Assembly: GCA_035629075.1 (NCBI GenBank) | Contig: DASPIK010000064.1 | Coordinates: 32,133-96,132 of the forward strand | Length of the DNA stretch: 64,000 nucleotides | From: JAEZPW01 sp035629075 | Lineage (GTDB): Bacteria > Acidobacteriota > Terriglobia > Terriglobales > Acidobacteriaceae | Direction: 5' to 3' | Shown: piece by piece, positions 50,267 to 59,083 of the stretch | How the letters are laid out: each line of letters starts with the position of its first letter | Position numbering within the stretch: the stretch's first letter is position 1 | Notes under the pieces: model-generated | What the model was told of the DNA's origin: nothing | Seen by the model: only the letters and a program-made list of their open reading frames with translations | Databases searched by the model: none | Position numbers and translations under genes: made by a program

Positions 50267-51163
50267 TTACAACACTACCTCTCCTCTCATTACTTCTACG
50301 CAGTAGCCACCAACCCGCACATTCGTGACTCTGTCTCCGTTCTTGTCAGCACGAACGAAGATGCGGCTCGGACGCTTGCATTCGGTCCCTTGCTCGATCA
50401 GTGCGCGCTCTCCTGCCTGTGCGACACCATGCGCGACCATCCATGCGGCGCAACATCCGGCGGCTGAACCTGTCGCTGGATCTTCGCCGTTGTAGAAGAT
50501 CATGCGTGCGTGCAGCCGTGCTTCTGGATCGACGGTCTCCCGAGACACCAGGTAAAAAAACTTTCCATCGGTGCGCTCGAGGTACTCTGCAGCTCGTGAC
50601 CAGTTCAGTCTCAACTTCTGCAACATCTTCAGTTCCCGCACAGGAACCATGGTGAAGCCCATCCCGGTCGAAACGGTTTGGATGGGCAGGCTCGGGTCGA
50701 GATCTCCCGGGCGAAGGCCGACGGCAGCCGCGACTTCCTCCGGCAGGTGTATCGAGCCGAACTCGGGATCACGCTGGCGCATTTCGCCGAACGCGCCTTC
50801 CTCCCCGTCTTCAAACGTGACGGAAATGTGTCCTACCCTTAGGTCGAGGACCACCTGGGTCGCGCCACTCGAGCCACGTATCACGGCGGCGGTGCCAAGC
50901 GTTGGGTGTCCCGCGAACGGCAGTTCTTCTTCCACCGTGAAAATTCGCACACGCACCGGATCGGAGGGCGCGGCATTTTCGGGCTTCGGAATGATGAACG
51001 TGGTTTCAGACAGGTTCATTTCTCGTGCCAACGCCTGCATCTCGGCGTCAGTCAATCCGCGACCGTCCGTGAACACGGCCAACTGATTGCCTTCGAGGGC
51101 GCGCGAGGTGAAAACGTCCAACTGCACGAAAGGGTAGCGGCGGGTCGTTGTTTCTGTCGTCAT
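50267..51163 (-). CDS. PhzF-family isomerase-like protein
   Basis: The 298-residue protein matches the PhzF/diaminopimelate-epimerase-like fold: FVQLDVFTSRALEGNQLAVF, MNLSETTFIIP with the catalytic Glu, FTVEEELPFAGHPTLGTA, and EDPATGSAAGCCAAW near the C-terminus. PhzF isomerises dihydro-3-hydroxyanthranilate in phenazine synthesis, but most family members sit outside that pathway and their substrates are unknown. No phenazine gene is near. ATG 51163 is chosen because it starts the domain; the open frame extends to 51430 without support and overlaps the divergent peroxiredoxin gene. Confidence 0.88.
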   Translation of the reverse strand: MTTETTTRRYPFVQLDVFTSRALEGNQLAVFTDGRGLTDAEMQALAREMNLSETTFIIPKPENAAPSDPVRVRIFTVEEELPFAGHPTLGTAAVIRGSSGATQVVLDLRVGHISVTFEDGEEGAFGEMRQRDPEFGSIHLPEEVAAAVGLRPGDLDPSLPIQTVSTGMGFTMVPVRELKMLQKLRLNWSRAAEYLERTDGKFFYLVSRETVDPEARLHARMIFYNGEDPATGSAAGCCAAWMVAHGVAQAGERALIEQGTECKRPSRIFVRADKNGDRVTNVRVGGYCVEVMRGEVVL

Positions 51164-51356
51164 ATAGGTCTCGCGAACAGCCGGCAGCATTGTACCCGTT
51201 CGAGCGTGCTTGTGAGCAACACGGTGCAGCTTCGTCCTGCAACCGTGCCAAGGTGGGGGACATCTACATTTCCGTCTTTCCACCGGCCGCATTCCGGCCG
51301 CAATCCTGAACAGCCCCCAGTGGGGCTCTTGCCCGGCCCGCACTTCAGGAGGATAT

Positions 51357-52031
51357 ATGTCAGAGCCGACCAGACTCCCCAAGATCAACGAACCGGCGCC
51401 CGACTTCGAAGCAAAGTCAACGCACGGCATGATTCACCTCAGCGACTACACCAGTAAGGGTAAGTGGGTCATGCTGTTCTCGCATCCGGCCGACTTTACG
51501 CCCGTCTGCACAACGGAATTCGTCGAGTTCTCGAAGAATCATCCCAAGTTTGAAAGCCTGAACGTGCAGCTCATCGGAAACTCGGTGGACAGCATCTACT
51601 CCCACATTGCCTGGATCCGCGACATCGAGAACACGTTCGACGTTAAGGTTCAGTTCCCGGTCATTGCTGATCTCGACCAGAAAGTTGCCCGCGCTTACGG
51701 CATGGTGCATGAGGCCGTGAACGACACGGCAGCCGTTCGTGCTGTCTTCTTCATCGACCCGAAGAACACGATCCGCTCCGTGATCTACTATCCGATGTCG
51801 TTGGGCCGCAGCGTTGACGAGTTGCTGCGAATCGCCGAGGCGCTTCAAACCGCCGATGCCAACGCCTGCTCCACGCCGGCAAACTGGAGGCCAGGCGACC
51901 CGGTTGTAGTGCCCGCTCCGGCAACCCAGAGCGACGCCGAGAAACGGGCCGCCGCAACCGAGTTCGACGTCAAGCAGTGGTACCTGAGCACCCGCAAGCT
52001 AGAAACGCCCGCAAAGAAAACCGCCGCCTGA
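51357..52031 (+). CDS. Peroxiredoxin, Prx6 (1-Cys) type
   Basis: The 224-residue protein has the peroxidatic motif SHPADFTPVCTTEF with Cys51, KINEPAPDFEAKSTHGMIHL at the N-terminus and a C-terminal extension typical of the Prx6 group, SLGRSVDELLRIAEALQ then CSTPANWRPGDPVVVPAPAT. A second Cys is C171. It reduces peroxides using a thiol donor in the cytoplasm. AGGAGG is well spaced before ATG 51357. It diverges from PhzF and precedes selC by about 200 bp. Confidence 0.95.
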   Translation: MSEPTRLPKINEPAPDFEAKSTHGMIHLSDYTSKGKWVMLFSHPADFTPVCTTEFVEFSKNHPKFESLNVQLIGNSVDSIYSHIAWIRDIENTFDVKVQFPVIADLDQKVARAYGMVHEAVNDTAAVRAVFFIDPKNTIRSVIYYPMSLGRSVDELLRIAEALQTADANACSTPANWRPGDPVVVPAPATQSDAEKRAAATEFDVKQWYLSTRKLETPAKKTAA

Positions 52032-52049
52032 GGGATGCGCTAACGGGAA

Positions 52050-52105
52050 GGGTGGGCATAAGCTTCGCAGCCGCGCAACGTGGCGCCCCTTCGCGGTGCC
52101 CACCC
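52050..52105. repeat. Inverted repeat after the peroxiredoxin gene
   Basis: GGGTGGGCA at 52050-52058 and TGCCCACCC at 52097-52105 are perfect inverted repeats around a 38-base GC-rich loop. Possible intergenic repeat or terminator-like structure; no T tract. Confidence 0.4.
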
Positions 52106-52229
52106 CTCTGCATCCCGTCTGCATCTGGCTTTAACACCTGCCAACTGGCGTCACACCTGCTGGCGGTCGCAATGAACCGACCGCTTTACTCAACCCCGCC
52201 CGTCTGATTGAATGGAGTGGCTCGAACGC

Positions 52230-52328
52230 GGAAGCGCATGGGGTCCGGTGACCCTCCCGGTCTTCAAAACCGGCGCGAGGCGGGTTCGTCCCGTCTTGGG
52301 TGTGTTCGACTCGCACACGCTTCCGCCA
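52230..52328 (+). tRNA. selC: tRNA-Sec (anticodon TCA)
   Basis: GGAAGCG at 52230-52236 pairs with CGCTTCC at 52318-52324, followed by G and an encoded CCA. The anticodon arm is CCGGT-CTTCAAA-ACCGG with anticodon TCA. A D arm (GGGTCCGGTGACCC) and long extra arm (GCGAGGCGGGTTCGTCCCGT region) are present. The T arm has GTGTG-TTCGACT-CGCAC. The long variable arm, TCA anticodon and extended acceptor/T region fit selenocysteine tRNA, not a nonsense suppressor. It decodes UGA with SelA and SelB, which are not in the window. It lies between the peroxiredoxin and TonB-receptor genes. Confidence 0.92.
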
Positions 52329-52367
52329 ACGTCTCGTTAGCCTTCACAATCTCAAGGAAGGCAGCTT

Positions 52368-55300
52368 CTAGAAACTGATCTTCGCCGCAAATTGAAAGCC
52401 ACGGGGCCCGCCCCCACCCAGGAAAGGATTGCCAATTCCAACGTCTCCCGTAGTTGTGATAGGCAGCGCACCCGAAAATGTTCCATTTACGCCCGGCGTT
52501 CCAGGGTCGGCAATGAAGCTCGGCAGAACCGGGTTCGCGAAATTTGGGTGATTCAACACATTGAAAGACTCCGCCCGAAGCTGTAGATTCACCCGTTCGG
52601 TGATCGCCGTTGTCTTGGATATCGCAAGGTTGAGTTCCTTAAAGCTTGGCCCGCGCAAGCTGTTGCGCCCCATATTCCCGAAGTGCCGCGTTCCCGGAAC
52701 GCAATCCGTATCAACACCGGTTGGCGTGGTACACGGAACCTTGAAAGAGCTCAGATCCAGAAAATTATCCGGCACGCTCCCATAACGAATTGGCCCGATA
52801 ACGTCCGGGCGATCGATACCTTCGCCCGATCCCGAGTAGTCACCTTCGAAGAATTGGTTAAGGTGGAATGGTTGTCCGTCTTGCAGAGTGAGCGTACCCT
52901 CAAGACCCCATCCGTCGGTGAGTCTCGCACGGGCACCTTTAAATGTTGGAAACTCGTAGACAAAGTTCCACGTGAAACGACGGCGCACATCGAAGTTGGA
53001 ATTGCTCCGCTCGAGTTCAGGGGCAAGGCTGTTGTTGGGTTGCGAGAAGTTGGGAGTGGCGTCTTCGAGGTCACTCGCGTTGTCGATGGAATGTCCCCAC
53101 ACAAAGTTCGCCTGCTGTGTGAGCCCATGCCACGCACTGACCCGCAAACTTGTCTGCAACGAGTGGTAAATCGAACTGGCAGTCGATTCTTCCCGATTGA
53201 CGTAGAAAAAGTTGCCGAACCGGCGGGGCACACTGAAGCTGTTGATACAGGGCGCAGGCGGGCCGCACGCAGCGCCGGTCAGGTCCGCTGCCGTGATCTC
53301 AGCCTCGCTGGGTTGGTTGACATCGCGGAACCGAAACAGTTTTGTTCCTTTCGATCCAACGTAGCCGATCTGAAATACGGCCCGGCTCCCCAATGCCTGC
53401 TGCACGTTCAAATTGAAATTCTGCACATACGGTGTGCGCATCTGCGGATCGACGGCAAAGAAATCGGTGTTGGAGTTGGCCTCAAAACCGGAAAACAGCG
53501 GGAGTCCGCTGCCGAGCGCTGCGCCACTTACGCCGCCAAGTGCAACCGCCCCCGGGCCGCTGGTGGGGTAAGCCGGCCCAGGACAGAATGTACAGTTGAA
53601 CGGGATGTGGCCGATGAACATGTCTTGCGAGAAGGCATCGTAGAAAATGCCCCAGCCGCCACGGACAACCGTCTTCCCCTCGCCAGTGAGGTCATAAACA
53701 AAAGCAAGCCGCGGAGCGAAATTGTTGTAATCGGGTTCGTACAGTGTGCTCGGACCGCCATTGCTGCCGACCTGAACGGTCGAACCATCGCCGACCGGAA
53801 TGAAACGAAAAAGCAAATCATCTTCTTCGCCGAGCACTCCGAAGTAGTCCCAACGCAAACCCAGATTGAGCGTCAGTCGCGGAGTCCATCTGAAACTGTC
53901 CTGCAGATAAACACCGTGGCTATTCTGGAAAGTGTGGCGCGGCGTGAATCCGCGCGCCTGGCTGCCGCCATCAGGGATTCCCGCAAGGAAAGAAGTGAGG
54001 TCGTCGAACTGGAGCGTGCCACGGAAGTTCGGCTCGAATACCTGTGCGATGGTTGTGCGCCGAAACTCGTACCCTAACTTGAGATCGTGACGTCCAGTCT
54101 TCCAGGAGTAGTTGTCGACGATGTGCCAGTTCGAGTCTACGCGCTGTCTTGGTACGCCCGACGTTGCGCCAATGACTGAGTAGTCGCCCACCGTGATCTT
54201 GGGCAGGCCGAAGTTAAACGGCGATGTAACTCCGGTGTCCAGCCCAAGGGATGCTGGGTTTAGGCCGCGGTCCTCAGGAAAGAAGCCTTGCACGTAGCGG
54301 TTCCATCCCAGGCGCGCCTCGTTTACCTGACTGGTGCTGACCACTTTAACGTACGACAGAGATACCAACTGCACGCGAGTTGGCGTAACCGTATTGAATC
54401 CCGGAAGAAGTCCCGCAGCGAGCTGAGCAAACGGAAAGCTCTGATCACTGTCTGCGAAATAGTAACGGCCTGTCACCAGATTGTTGGCGTTGATGTTGTG
54501 ATCGAGTTTGGCAATGAAGCTGTCGATGCGGTTACTGAACCGAGTGGAGGTGGATAGGTTCGGCGTTGTGCAGCCGGTGGCGTCACTTGCTGCTCCCACG
54601 ATGTTGGGAGCTGGCCATTTGGCCAGGAGCGCCCTCGCGACCGTATTGGACGCTCCTCCGAGACTTTGAACCACCGCTGGATCAGGTACACAGCTCAACC
54701 CTGCTTGCGCGCCGCTCTCACGCTGACCTTCATAGTTAACGAAGAAGAAAGTCTTGTTCTTGAGAATCGGGCCGCCCAGCGAAGCGCCGAACTGATGGTT
54801 GTGGAAAGGGTTTTTCGGATTCGGCTCAAAGTTGAAGTAATTACGGGCTCCAACGTTGTGGTTGCGGAAAAACTCAAGCACACTGCCGTGCCAGTCGTTG
54901 GTGCCGCTTTTAGTGACGATATTGACTATGGCGCCGCTGTTGCGCCCGTACTCCGCCTCATAATTCGAGAGGACCCGGAGCTCGCCGACAGCCTCCACTG
55001 GCAGGATCGTTGCTGGGTCGCCGAACACGCCCGGCTGGTTAATCGCCGGCAGGTTGCGGTATCCGTCGTTCATGTCGGTACCGTCGAGCAGGAAATTGTT
55101 CGAACGGCCGCGATTTCCGTTCATCGAAAACAGGCCGAACGAGCCAGGAGAGTCGGTCACCTGGTCTGGTGACCCAGCGATGCCTGGATTGAGGAAGATC
55201 AGCTTGGTGTAATCGCGTCCGTTCACCGGCGCATTTTCAATCGTGACTGGAGTTAATGTGCCCCCAAGCACATTCGTGGTCGTCTCGACCTGCGGCAGGT

Positions 55301-55658
55301 TCTCGGCCGAAACAACCACCTGCGTCTCCACTTGCCCGGGTTGGAGCAGTGCATCTACTCGCCGATGGCTGGCGACGTTCACCACCACACCACTCGCCAC
55401 AAATGTTCGAAAATCCTTCTGCGATACGGTGACTTCGTACCTGCCGATCGGCAACTCGGTAATGGAATAGCTGCCATCAGCACTCGTAATTGCTCTTCGC
55501 GTTAAGCCGGTATTCACATTGCGGGCCGTGACCTGAGCGCCGGCAATGACCGCGCCAGACTTGTCAGTGACAGTTCCGACGATCATTCCCCGAAACGTTT
55601 GCGCAGAAAGCGTCCCAATGCACAACACCACCATGAACAAAACTGCTCGTGGTTTCAT
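52368..55658 (-). CDS. TonB-dependent receptor, Oar-like, with carboxypeptidase-regulatory-like N-terminus
   Basis: The 1096-residue protein has a signal peptide (FMVVLCIGTLSAQ). A carboxypeptidase-regulatory-like domain follows at about 22-105 (GTVTDKSGAVIAGAQVTARN, DGSYSITELPIGRYEVTVSQ). Then a plug (VVNVASHRRVDALLQPGQVE, NNFLLDGTDMNDGYRNLPAI, SGAIVNIVTKSGTNDWHGSV) and a long outer-membrane barrel ending in the aromatic AAKISF. Acidobacteria carry many such receptors, thought to import oligosaccharides or peptides with TonB-ExbB-ExbD energy. AAGGAG precedes ATG 55658. Ligand unknown; no sugar-cutting gene is adjacent. Confidence 0.92.
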   Translation of the reverse strand: MKPRAVLFMVVLCIGTLSAQTFRGMIVGTVTDKSGAVIAGAQVTARNVNTGLTRRAITSADGSYSITELPIGRYEVTVSQKDFRTFVASGVVVNVASHRRVDALLQPGQVETQVVVSAENLPQVETTTNVLGGTLTPVTIENAPVNGRDYTKLIFLNPGIAGSPDQVTDSPGSFGLFSMNGNRGRSNNFLLDGTDMNDGYRNLPAINQPGVFGDPATILPVEAVGELRVLSNYEAEYGRNSGAIVNIVTKSGTNDWHGSVLEFFRNHNVGARNYFNFEPNPKNPFHNHQFGASLGGPILKNKTFFFVNYEGQRESGAQAGLSCVPDPAVVQSLGGASNTVARALLAKWPAPNIVGAASDATGCTTPNLSTSTRFSNRIDSFIAKLDHNINANNLVTGRYYFADSDQSFPFAQLAAGLLPGFNTVTPTRVQLVSLSYVKVVSTSQVNEARLGWNRYVQGFFPEDRGLNPASLGLDTGVTSPFNFGLPKITVGDYSVIGATSGVPRQRVDSNWHIVDNYSWKTGRHDLKLGYEFRRTTIAQVFEPNFRGTLQFDDLTSFLAGIPDGGSQARGFTPRHTFQNSHGVYLQDSFRWTPRLTLNLGLRWDYFGVLGEEDDLLFRFIPVGDGSTVQVGSNGGPSTLYEPDYNNFAPRLAFVYDLTGEGKTVVRGGWGIFYDAFSQDMFIGHIPFNCTFCPGPAYPTSGPGAVALGGVSGAALGSGLPLFSGFEANSNTDFFAVDPQMRTPYVQNFNLNVQQALGSRAVFQIGYVGSKGTKLFRFRDVNQPSEAEITAADLTGAACGPPAPCINSFSVPRRFGNFFYVNREESTASSIYHSLQTSLRVSAWHGLTQQANFVWGHSIDNASDLEDATPNFSQPNNSLAPELERSNSNFDVRRRFTWNFVYEFPTFKGARARLTDGWGLEGTLTLQDGQPFHLNQFFEGDYSGSGEGIDRPDVIGPIRYGSVPDNFLDLSSFKVPCTTPTGVDTDCVPGTRHFGNMGRNSLRGPSFKELNLAISKTTAITERVNLQLRAESFNVLNHPNFANPVLPSFIADPGTPGVNGTFSGALPITTTGDVGIGNPFLGGGGPRGFQFAAKISF

Positions 55659-56150
55659 GGTCGCTACTCCTTATTCTTTTCTGCTAGTACGTTGAACGAT
55701 ACCGGTGCAGAATCTGCGGGACGCTCCCACGCGCGAATTTGGGCGCACATTGTAGCGCGTTTCTGAGCCTGGCAACAAACGACAAGAACATAAAAACAAC
55801 TTCACCCTTCGCTGATGTTTTCGCCTTTTCTCTGAAATGCTGCCGAGCAGAGCACGTGCTTTGGACCAGACGGCGAATGTTGTCGGAGGAAGGTTGTCTG
55901 CATTCAAGACGGCCGAGGCGGGCGAAGGTGTAATTTGCCGCAGAACCGATTGCTGCTTCTCGTTGCTTCTGCAGTTCGCCTTCGAAGTTCGCGGCCGACG
56001 TCTGTCGCTGCCGCCCTGACACTAAGGGAGCCAACGCCGGAGAACGACCACCTCCGGGAGTCGCCGCTACCGGAACCCTTAACGTAACCTTTGCCACTGT
56101 TGTCCTTTTCCCCCAAAGCGCGGTATCTTGCGACTCGAAGTACTCACCTT
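55659..56150. other. About 490-bp intergenic region between receptor and small membrane gene
   Basis: The region precedes the TonB-dependent receptor gene and runs to the small plus-strand gene at 56151. Open frames here are short and overlap, and none shows a family pattern. A long 5' leader of the receptor gene is the simplest reading; no clear promoter was seen. Confidence 0.45.
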
Positions 56151-56324
56151 ATGACACGACGTCCTCAAATCGTCGCAGCGGTAGCTTTGGTGGTTCTGGC
56201 ACTCGTAGCTGTGAATCACCTCGGGATCGATGTGCGTGACTTCGCGGTTGCGCTGGCGCAGGACTGCTGGGACGTGCTTAAGCTAATGTTCAACTTTTTC
56301 GTGGATCTCTTCAAGCGAACCTGA
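56151..56324 (+). CDS. Small single-helix membrane protein (57 aa), tentative
   Basis: The frame from ATG 56151 codes for MTRRPQIVAAVALVVLALVA, VNHLGIDVRDFAVALAQDCW and DVLKLMFNFFVDLFKRT. It has a basic N-terminus, one membrane helix and an amphipathic tail. There is no good ribosome site, and the frame also reads back to 56091. I do not recognise it, and it may be non-coding. Confidence 0.35.
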   Translation: MTRRPQIVAAVALVVLALVAVNHLGIDVRDFAVALAQDCWDVLKLMFNFFVDLFKRT

Positions 56325-56359
56325 GCAGTTGGGTCAGACGATCAGGAATCTCAGAACTA

Positions 56360-56737
56360 CTACTTGGGCGATTGTGGTGGGTGCAGCGCAATAAGAACCG
56401 ACCGTATCTGGTTCACTCGTGCCCGGTCGTGCTTATCTTCAAGAAGAAACTCGACGCCATACGTATAGGCACGCCGGTTTCTCACGACGCATCGCACGCG
56501 AATCGGTTGGTTGGAGTAGGGTGGTGTGAACTCTACCGCTATCTCGGTTCCAACTTCCAGCTCCACGCCTGCAAATATCGCCATGCCACCCTGGTTCAGG
56601 TCTTTGCCTCGTCCTTGCAGCACAACCGGGTTGTTCAGCTTTTTCGCTACGACGCGTACAGGCACATCAATCTGGAGGCGTGGCCAGCGGCGTGCGTTGG
56701 GCAGCACGAATTGGAGCACACGGGCTTGAATGACCAT
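56360..56737 (-). CDS. PilZ-domain protein (putative cyclic di-GMP binding)
   Basis: The 125-residue protein is a PilZ domain: RRWPRLQIDVPVRVVAK carries the R-x3-R c-di-GMP-binding start. GRGKDLNQGGMAIFAGVELE provides the [DN]-x-S/G-x-x-G segment (here D-L-N-Q-G-G). Strands CVVRNRRAYTYGVEFLLED close the barrel. ATG 56737 follows GAGGAAGAAGG. Its output is not visible, and it may control motility, secretion or matrix. It lies between the small membrane gene and typA. Confidence 0.88.
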   Translation of the reverse strand: MVIQARVLQFVLPNARRWPRLQIDVPVRVVAKKLNNPVVLQGRGKDLNQGGMAIFAGVELEVGTEIAVEFTPPYSNQPIRVRCVVRNRRAYTYGVEFLLEDKHDRARVNQIRSVLIALHPPQSPK

Positions 56738-57118
56738 CCTTCTTCCTCGCGCGGCGAGCATATTATTTCGCCGTCGATCCGGCCGCATAGTTACCGAAGT
56801 AGTACCTGCCTTCTGACCTTGCGAGCGATTCGGAGGGGCAACCCAGACCGACTCAGAAGCGCTGGTTTCCCGGTTATCCGAGCGTCTATGAATTGTTCCG
56901 CGGAACAGAGCTCTCCAGCCGGTGCACGGGAACGTTTATAATGGTTGAGCACCGCGCTACCCGCCTGGTTCCAGCCCTTCATCCACCGTGAAGTGATTGG
57001 CAGAAGCGTAGTCTCGCGCGCCGGCCCAATTGGCCGAGCGGCCCGCAATCTCGCGAACATGGGCGTGGAGTCATTAGGCGGCACACATCCAGTTGGCCGT
57101 CGAGCCGCGGAAAAAGGA
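56738..57118. other. 381-bp divergent intergenic region
   Basis: The stretch lies between the PilZ and typA genes. TATAAT at 56937-56942 is a good -10 box toward typA, but no -35 element is at the expected place. The plus frame is open from 56945 to typA but has no family support. Confidence 0.5.
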
Positions 57119-58954
57119 ATGCACGTTTTGATCAAGGGAATTCGCAACATCGCTATCATCGCCCACGTTGACCACGGAAAGACCACCCTCGTCGATGCCA
57201 TGCTGAACCAGAGCGGCATCTTCCGGGCGAATGAAGCTCACGTCGATCGCGTGATGGACTCCAACGAGCTTGAGCGCGAACGAGGTATCACCATCCTCGC
57301 CAAGAACACCGCAGTTCGCTACCACGACGTGAAGATCAACATCGTCGACACTCCCGGTCACAGCGATTTCGGCGGGGAAGTGGAACGCGCCCTGAAGATG
57401 GTGGATGGCGTGATGCTTTTGGTTGACGCCAGCGAAGGCCCTCTGCCGCAGACGCGCTACGTGCTCAGCAAGGCCTTGGAAGCGAAACTGCCGCCCATCC
57501 TGGTCATCAACAAGATTGATCGTCCCGATGCCCGCGCTCAGGAAGTGCTCAACGAGGTTTACGACCTCTTCATCGATCTCGGCGCAGAGGAGGACCAACT
57601 CGACTTTCCTGTGCTCTATACCAACGCCAAACTGGGCACCGCGTCCACAGACGCCAACGTTCCGGGCCAGAACCTAAGGCCGCTGTTTGAGGCTATCGTG
57701 ACCACGATACCCGAGCCGGCCGGCGACGCCGCCGGACGGCTTCAGGTCCTCGTTGCTAATCTCGACTACAGCGACTATCTAGGTCGCCTGGCCATCGCCC
57801 GCGTCTTCAACGGCACGCTTAAGTTCGGAGAGGAAGTCGCCATCGCCAAACTTGATGGCACCTTCGAGAAGGTCAAGATCACCAAGCTGTTTTCGTTCAG
57901 CGGCCTCAAGCGCGTAGACATAACCGAAACCGAGTTGGGCGACATCGTTGCCGTGGCCGGTGTCACCGGCATCACCATTGGCGAAACGATCACGGACGTC
58001 GAAAACCCTGCGCCGCTGCCGAAAATCATCATCGACGAGCCTACGATCGCCATGCAGTTCACGGTGAACACGTCTCCATTCGCCGGGCGCGAAGGCCAGT
58101 ACGTTACCTCGCGCAACCTGCGCGAGCGTCTCGACAAAGAACTGCTGACCAACGTGTCGATCCGGGTCGAAGAGACCGGCACCATGGACACCTTCAAGGT
58201 CATGGGCCGAGGCGAACTTCAGCTCTCGATTCTGCTCGAGATGATGCGCCGCGAAGGTTACGAACTCATGGTCGGCAAACCTGAGATCATTACCAGGACC
58301 ATCGACGGCAAGCTGATGGAACCTGTCGAACACCTTACGATCGACATCCCAGAAGAGTTCATCGGCGTAGTTATCGAGAAGCTCGGCATGCGCAAAGCCG
58401 AGATGCAGAAGATGCACAATCACGGCTATGGCCGGGTGCGTATCGAGTTTCGCGTTCCAAGCCGCGGCCTCATCGGGCTTCGCAGCGAACTTCTGACGGA
58501 TACGCGCGGCACTATCGTCATGAACTCGCTCTTTGACGGTTACACCGAGTGGCAGGGCGAGATCCCGCATCGTCTGACTGGCGCTCTCGTTGCTGACCGC
58601 GCCGGCGCGACGACTGCCTATGCCCTCTGGGGCCTTCAAGAACGCGGCGAGCTTTTCGTGGGGCCCGGCACCGATGTTTACGAGGGCATGATCATCGGCG
58701 AAAACTCACGCGACAACGACCTCGACGTCAACTGCGTTCGCGAGAAGAAACTCACTAACATGCGTTCTTCGACCGCGGACGAGGCCATTCGCCTCGTACC
58801 GTTCCGTCCACTGAACCTGGAACAAGCCATCGAGTTCATTGCCGACGACGAATACGTGGAAGTCACACCGAAGGCGCTCCGTTTGCGCAAAAAAATTCTG
58901 CAGGCAAATCGCCGTCCGCGCAGGAATGCCGCTCCGGTTGGTGTTGCCGAATAG
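57119..58954 (+). CDS. typA: TypA/BipA ribosome-associated GTPase
   Basis: The protein of about 611 residues has the EF-Tu-like G domain with G1 HVDHGKTT, G2 ERGITI, G3 DTPGHSDFGGEV, G4 NKID and G5 position at about 170-175. Domain 2 and EF-G-like domains III and V follow, then the TypA-specific C-terminal domain (AYALWGLQERGELFVGPGTD, GMIIGENSRDNDLDVNCVRE, KKLTNMRSSTADEAI). It binds ribosomes and is needed at low temperature and under stress. The first ATG at 57119 abuts AAGGA; TTG 57128, giving MIKGIRNIAIIAHVDHGKTT, is better spaced and may be the true start. Confidence 0.95.
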   Translation: MHVLIKGIRNIAIIAHVDHGKTTLVDAMLNQSGIFRANEAHVDRVMDSNELERERGITILAKNTAVRYHDVKINIVDTPGHSDFGGEVERALKMVDGVMLLVDASEGPLPQTRYVLSKALEAKLPPILVINKIDRPDARAQEVLNEVYDLFIDLGAEEDQLDFPVLYTNAKLGTASTDANVPGQNLRPLFEAIVTTIPEPAGDAAGRLQVLVANLDYSDYLGRLAIARVFNGTLKFGEEVAIAKLDGTFEKVKITKLFSFSGLKRVDITETELGDIVAVAGVTGITIGETITDVENPAPLPKIIIDEPTIAMQFTVNTSPFAGREGQYVTSRNLRERLDKELLTNVSIRVEETGTMDTFKVMGRGELQLSILLEMMRREGYELMVGKPEIITRTIDGKLMEPVEHLTIDIPEEFIGVVIEKLGMRKAEMQKMHNHGYGRVRIEFRVPSRGLIGLRSELLTDTRGTIVMNSLFDGYTEWQGEIPHRLTGALVADRAGATTAYALWGLQERGELFVGPGTDVYEGMIIGENSRDNDLDVNCVREKKLTNMRSSTADEAIRLVPFRPLNLEQAIEFIADDEYVEVTPKALRLRKKILQANRRPRRNAAPVGVAE

Positions 58955-58980
58955 CCAAAGACAAGACTGGATAGGAACAA

Positions 58981-59010
58981 TCGGCGGATCGTCGGCATAC
59001 GATCCGCCGA
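58981..59010. terminator. Perfect 12-bp hairpin after typA
   Basis: TCGGCGGATCGT and ACGATCCGCCGA form a perfect stem with a CGGCAT loop, 26 bases after the typA stop and before the convergent HEPN gene. No T tract follows. The right arm forms the start of the first copy of the 42-bp tandem repeat. Confidence 0.5.
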
Positions 59011-59083
59011 GTCACGTTACGCCACTTTCCCGCCGGGCATGCGATCCGCCGAGTCACGTTACGCTACTTTCCCGCCGGGCATG
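59000..59083. repeat. 42-bp tandem duplication over the stop of the HEPN gene
   Basis: Positions 59000-59041 and 59042-59083 are the same 42 bases with one change (GCC/GCT at the copy's middle). The second copy holds the last codons (PGGKVA) and stop of the minus-strand HTH-HEPN gene; the first is an untranslated copy next to it. Confidence 0.9.

Noticed and set aside
52683..54077. 464-codon open frame on the plus strand
   Set aside because: It lies wholly opposite the TonB-dependent receptor gene, has no family pattern, and is rich in Arg/Val as expected of a GC-rich antisense frame.
55684..56097. 137-codon minus-strand frame in front of the TonB-receptor gene
   Set aside because: No ribosome site, no domain, overlaps other equal frames.
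56945..57118. Upstream extension of typA
   Set aside because: The G domain starts a few residues after 57119-57128 as in all TypA proteins.
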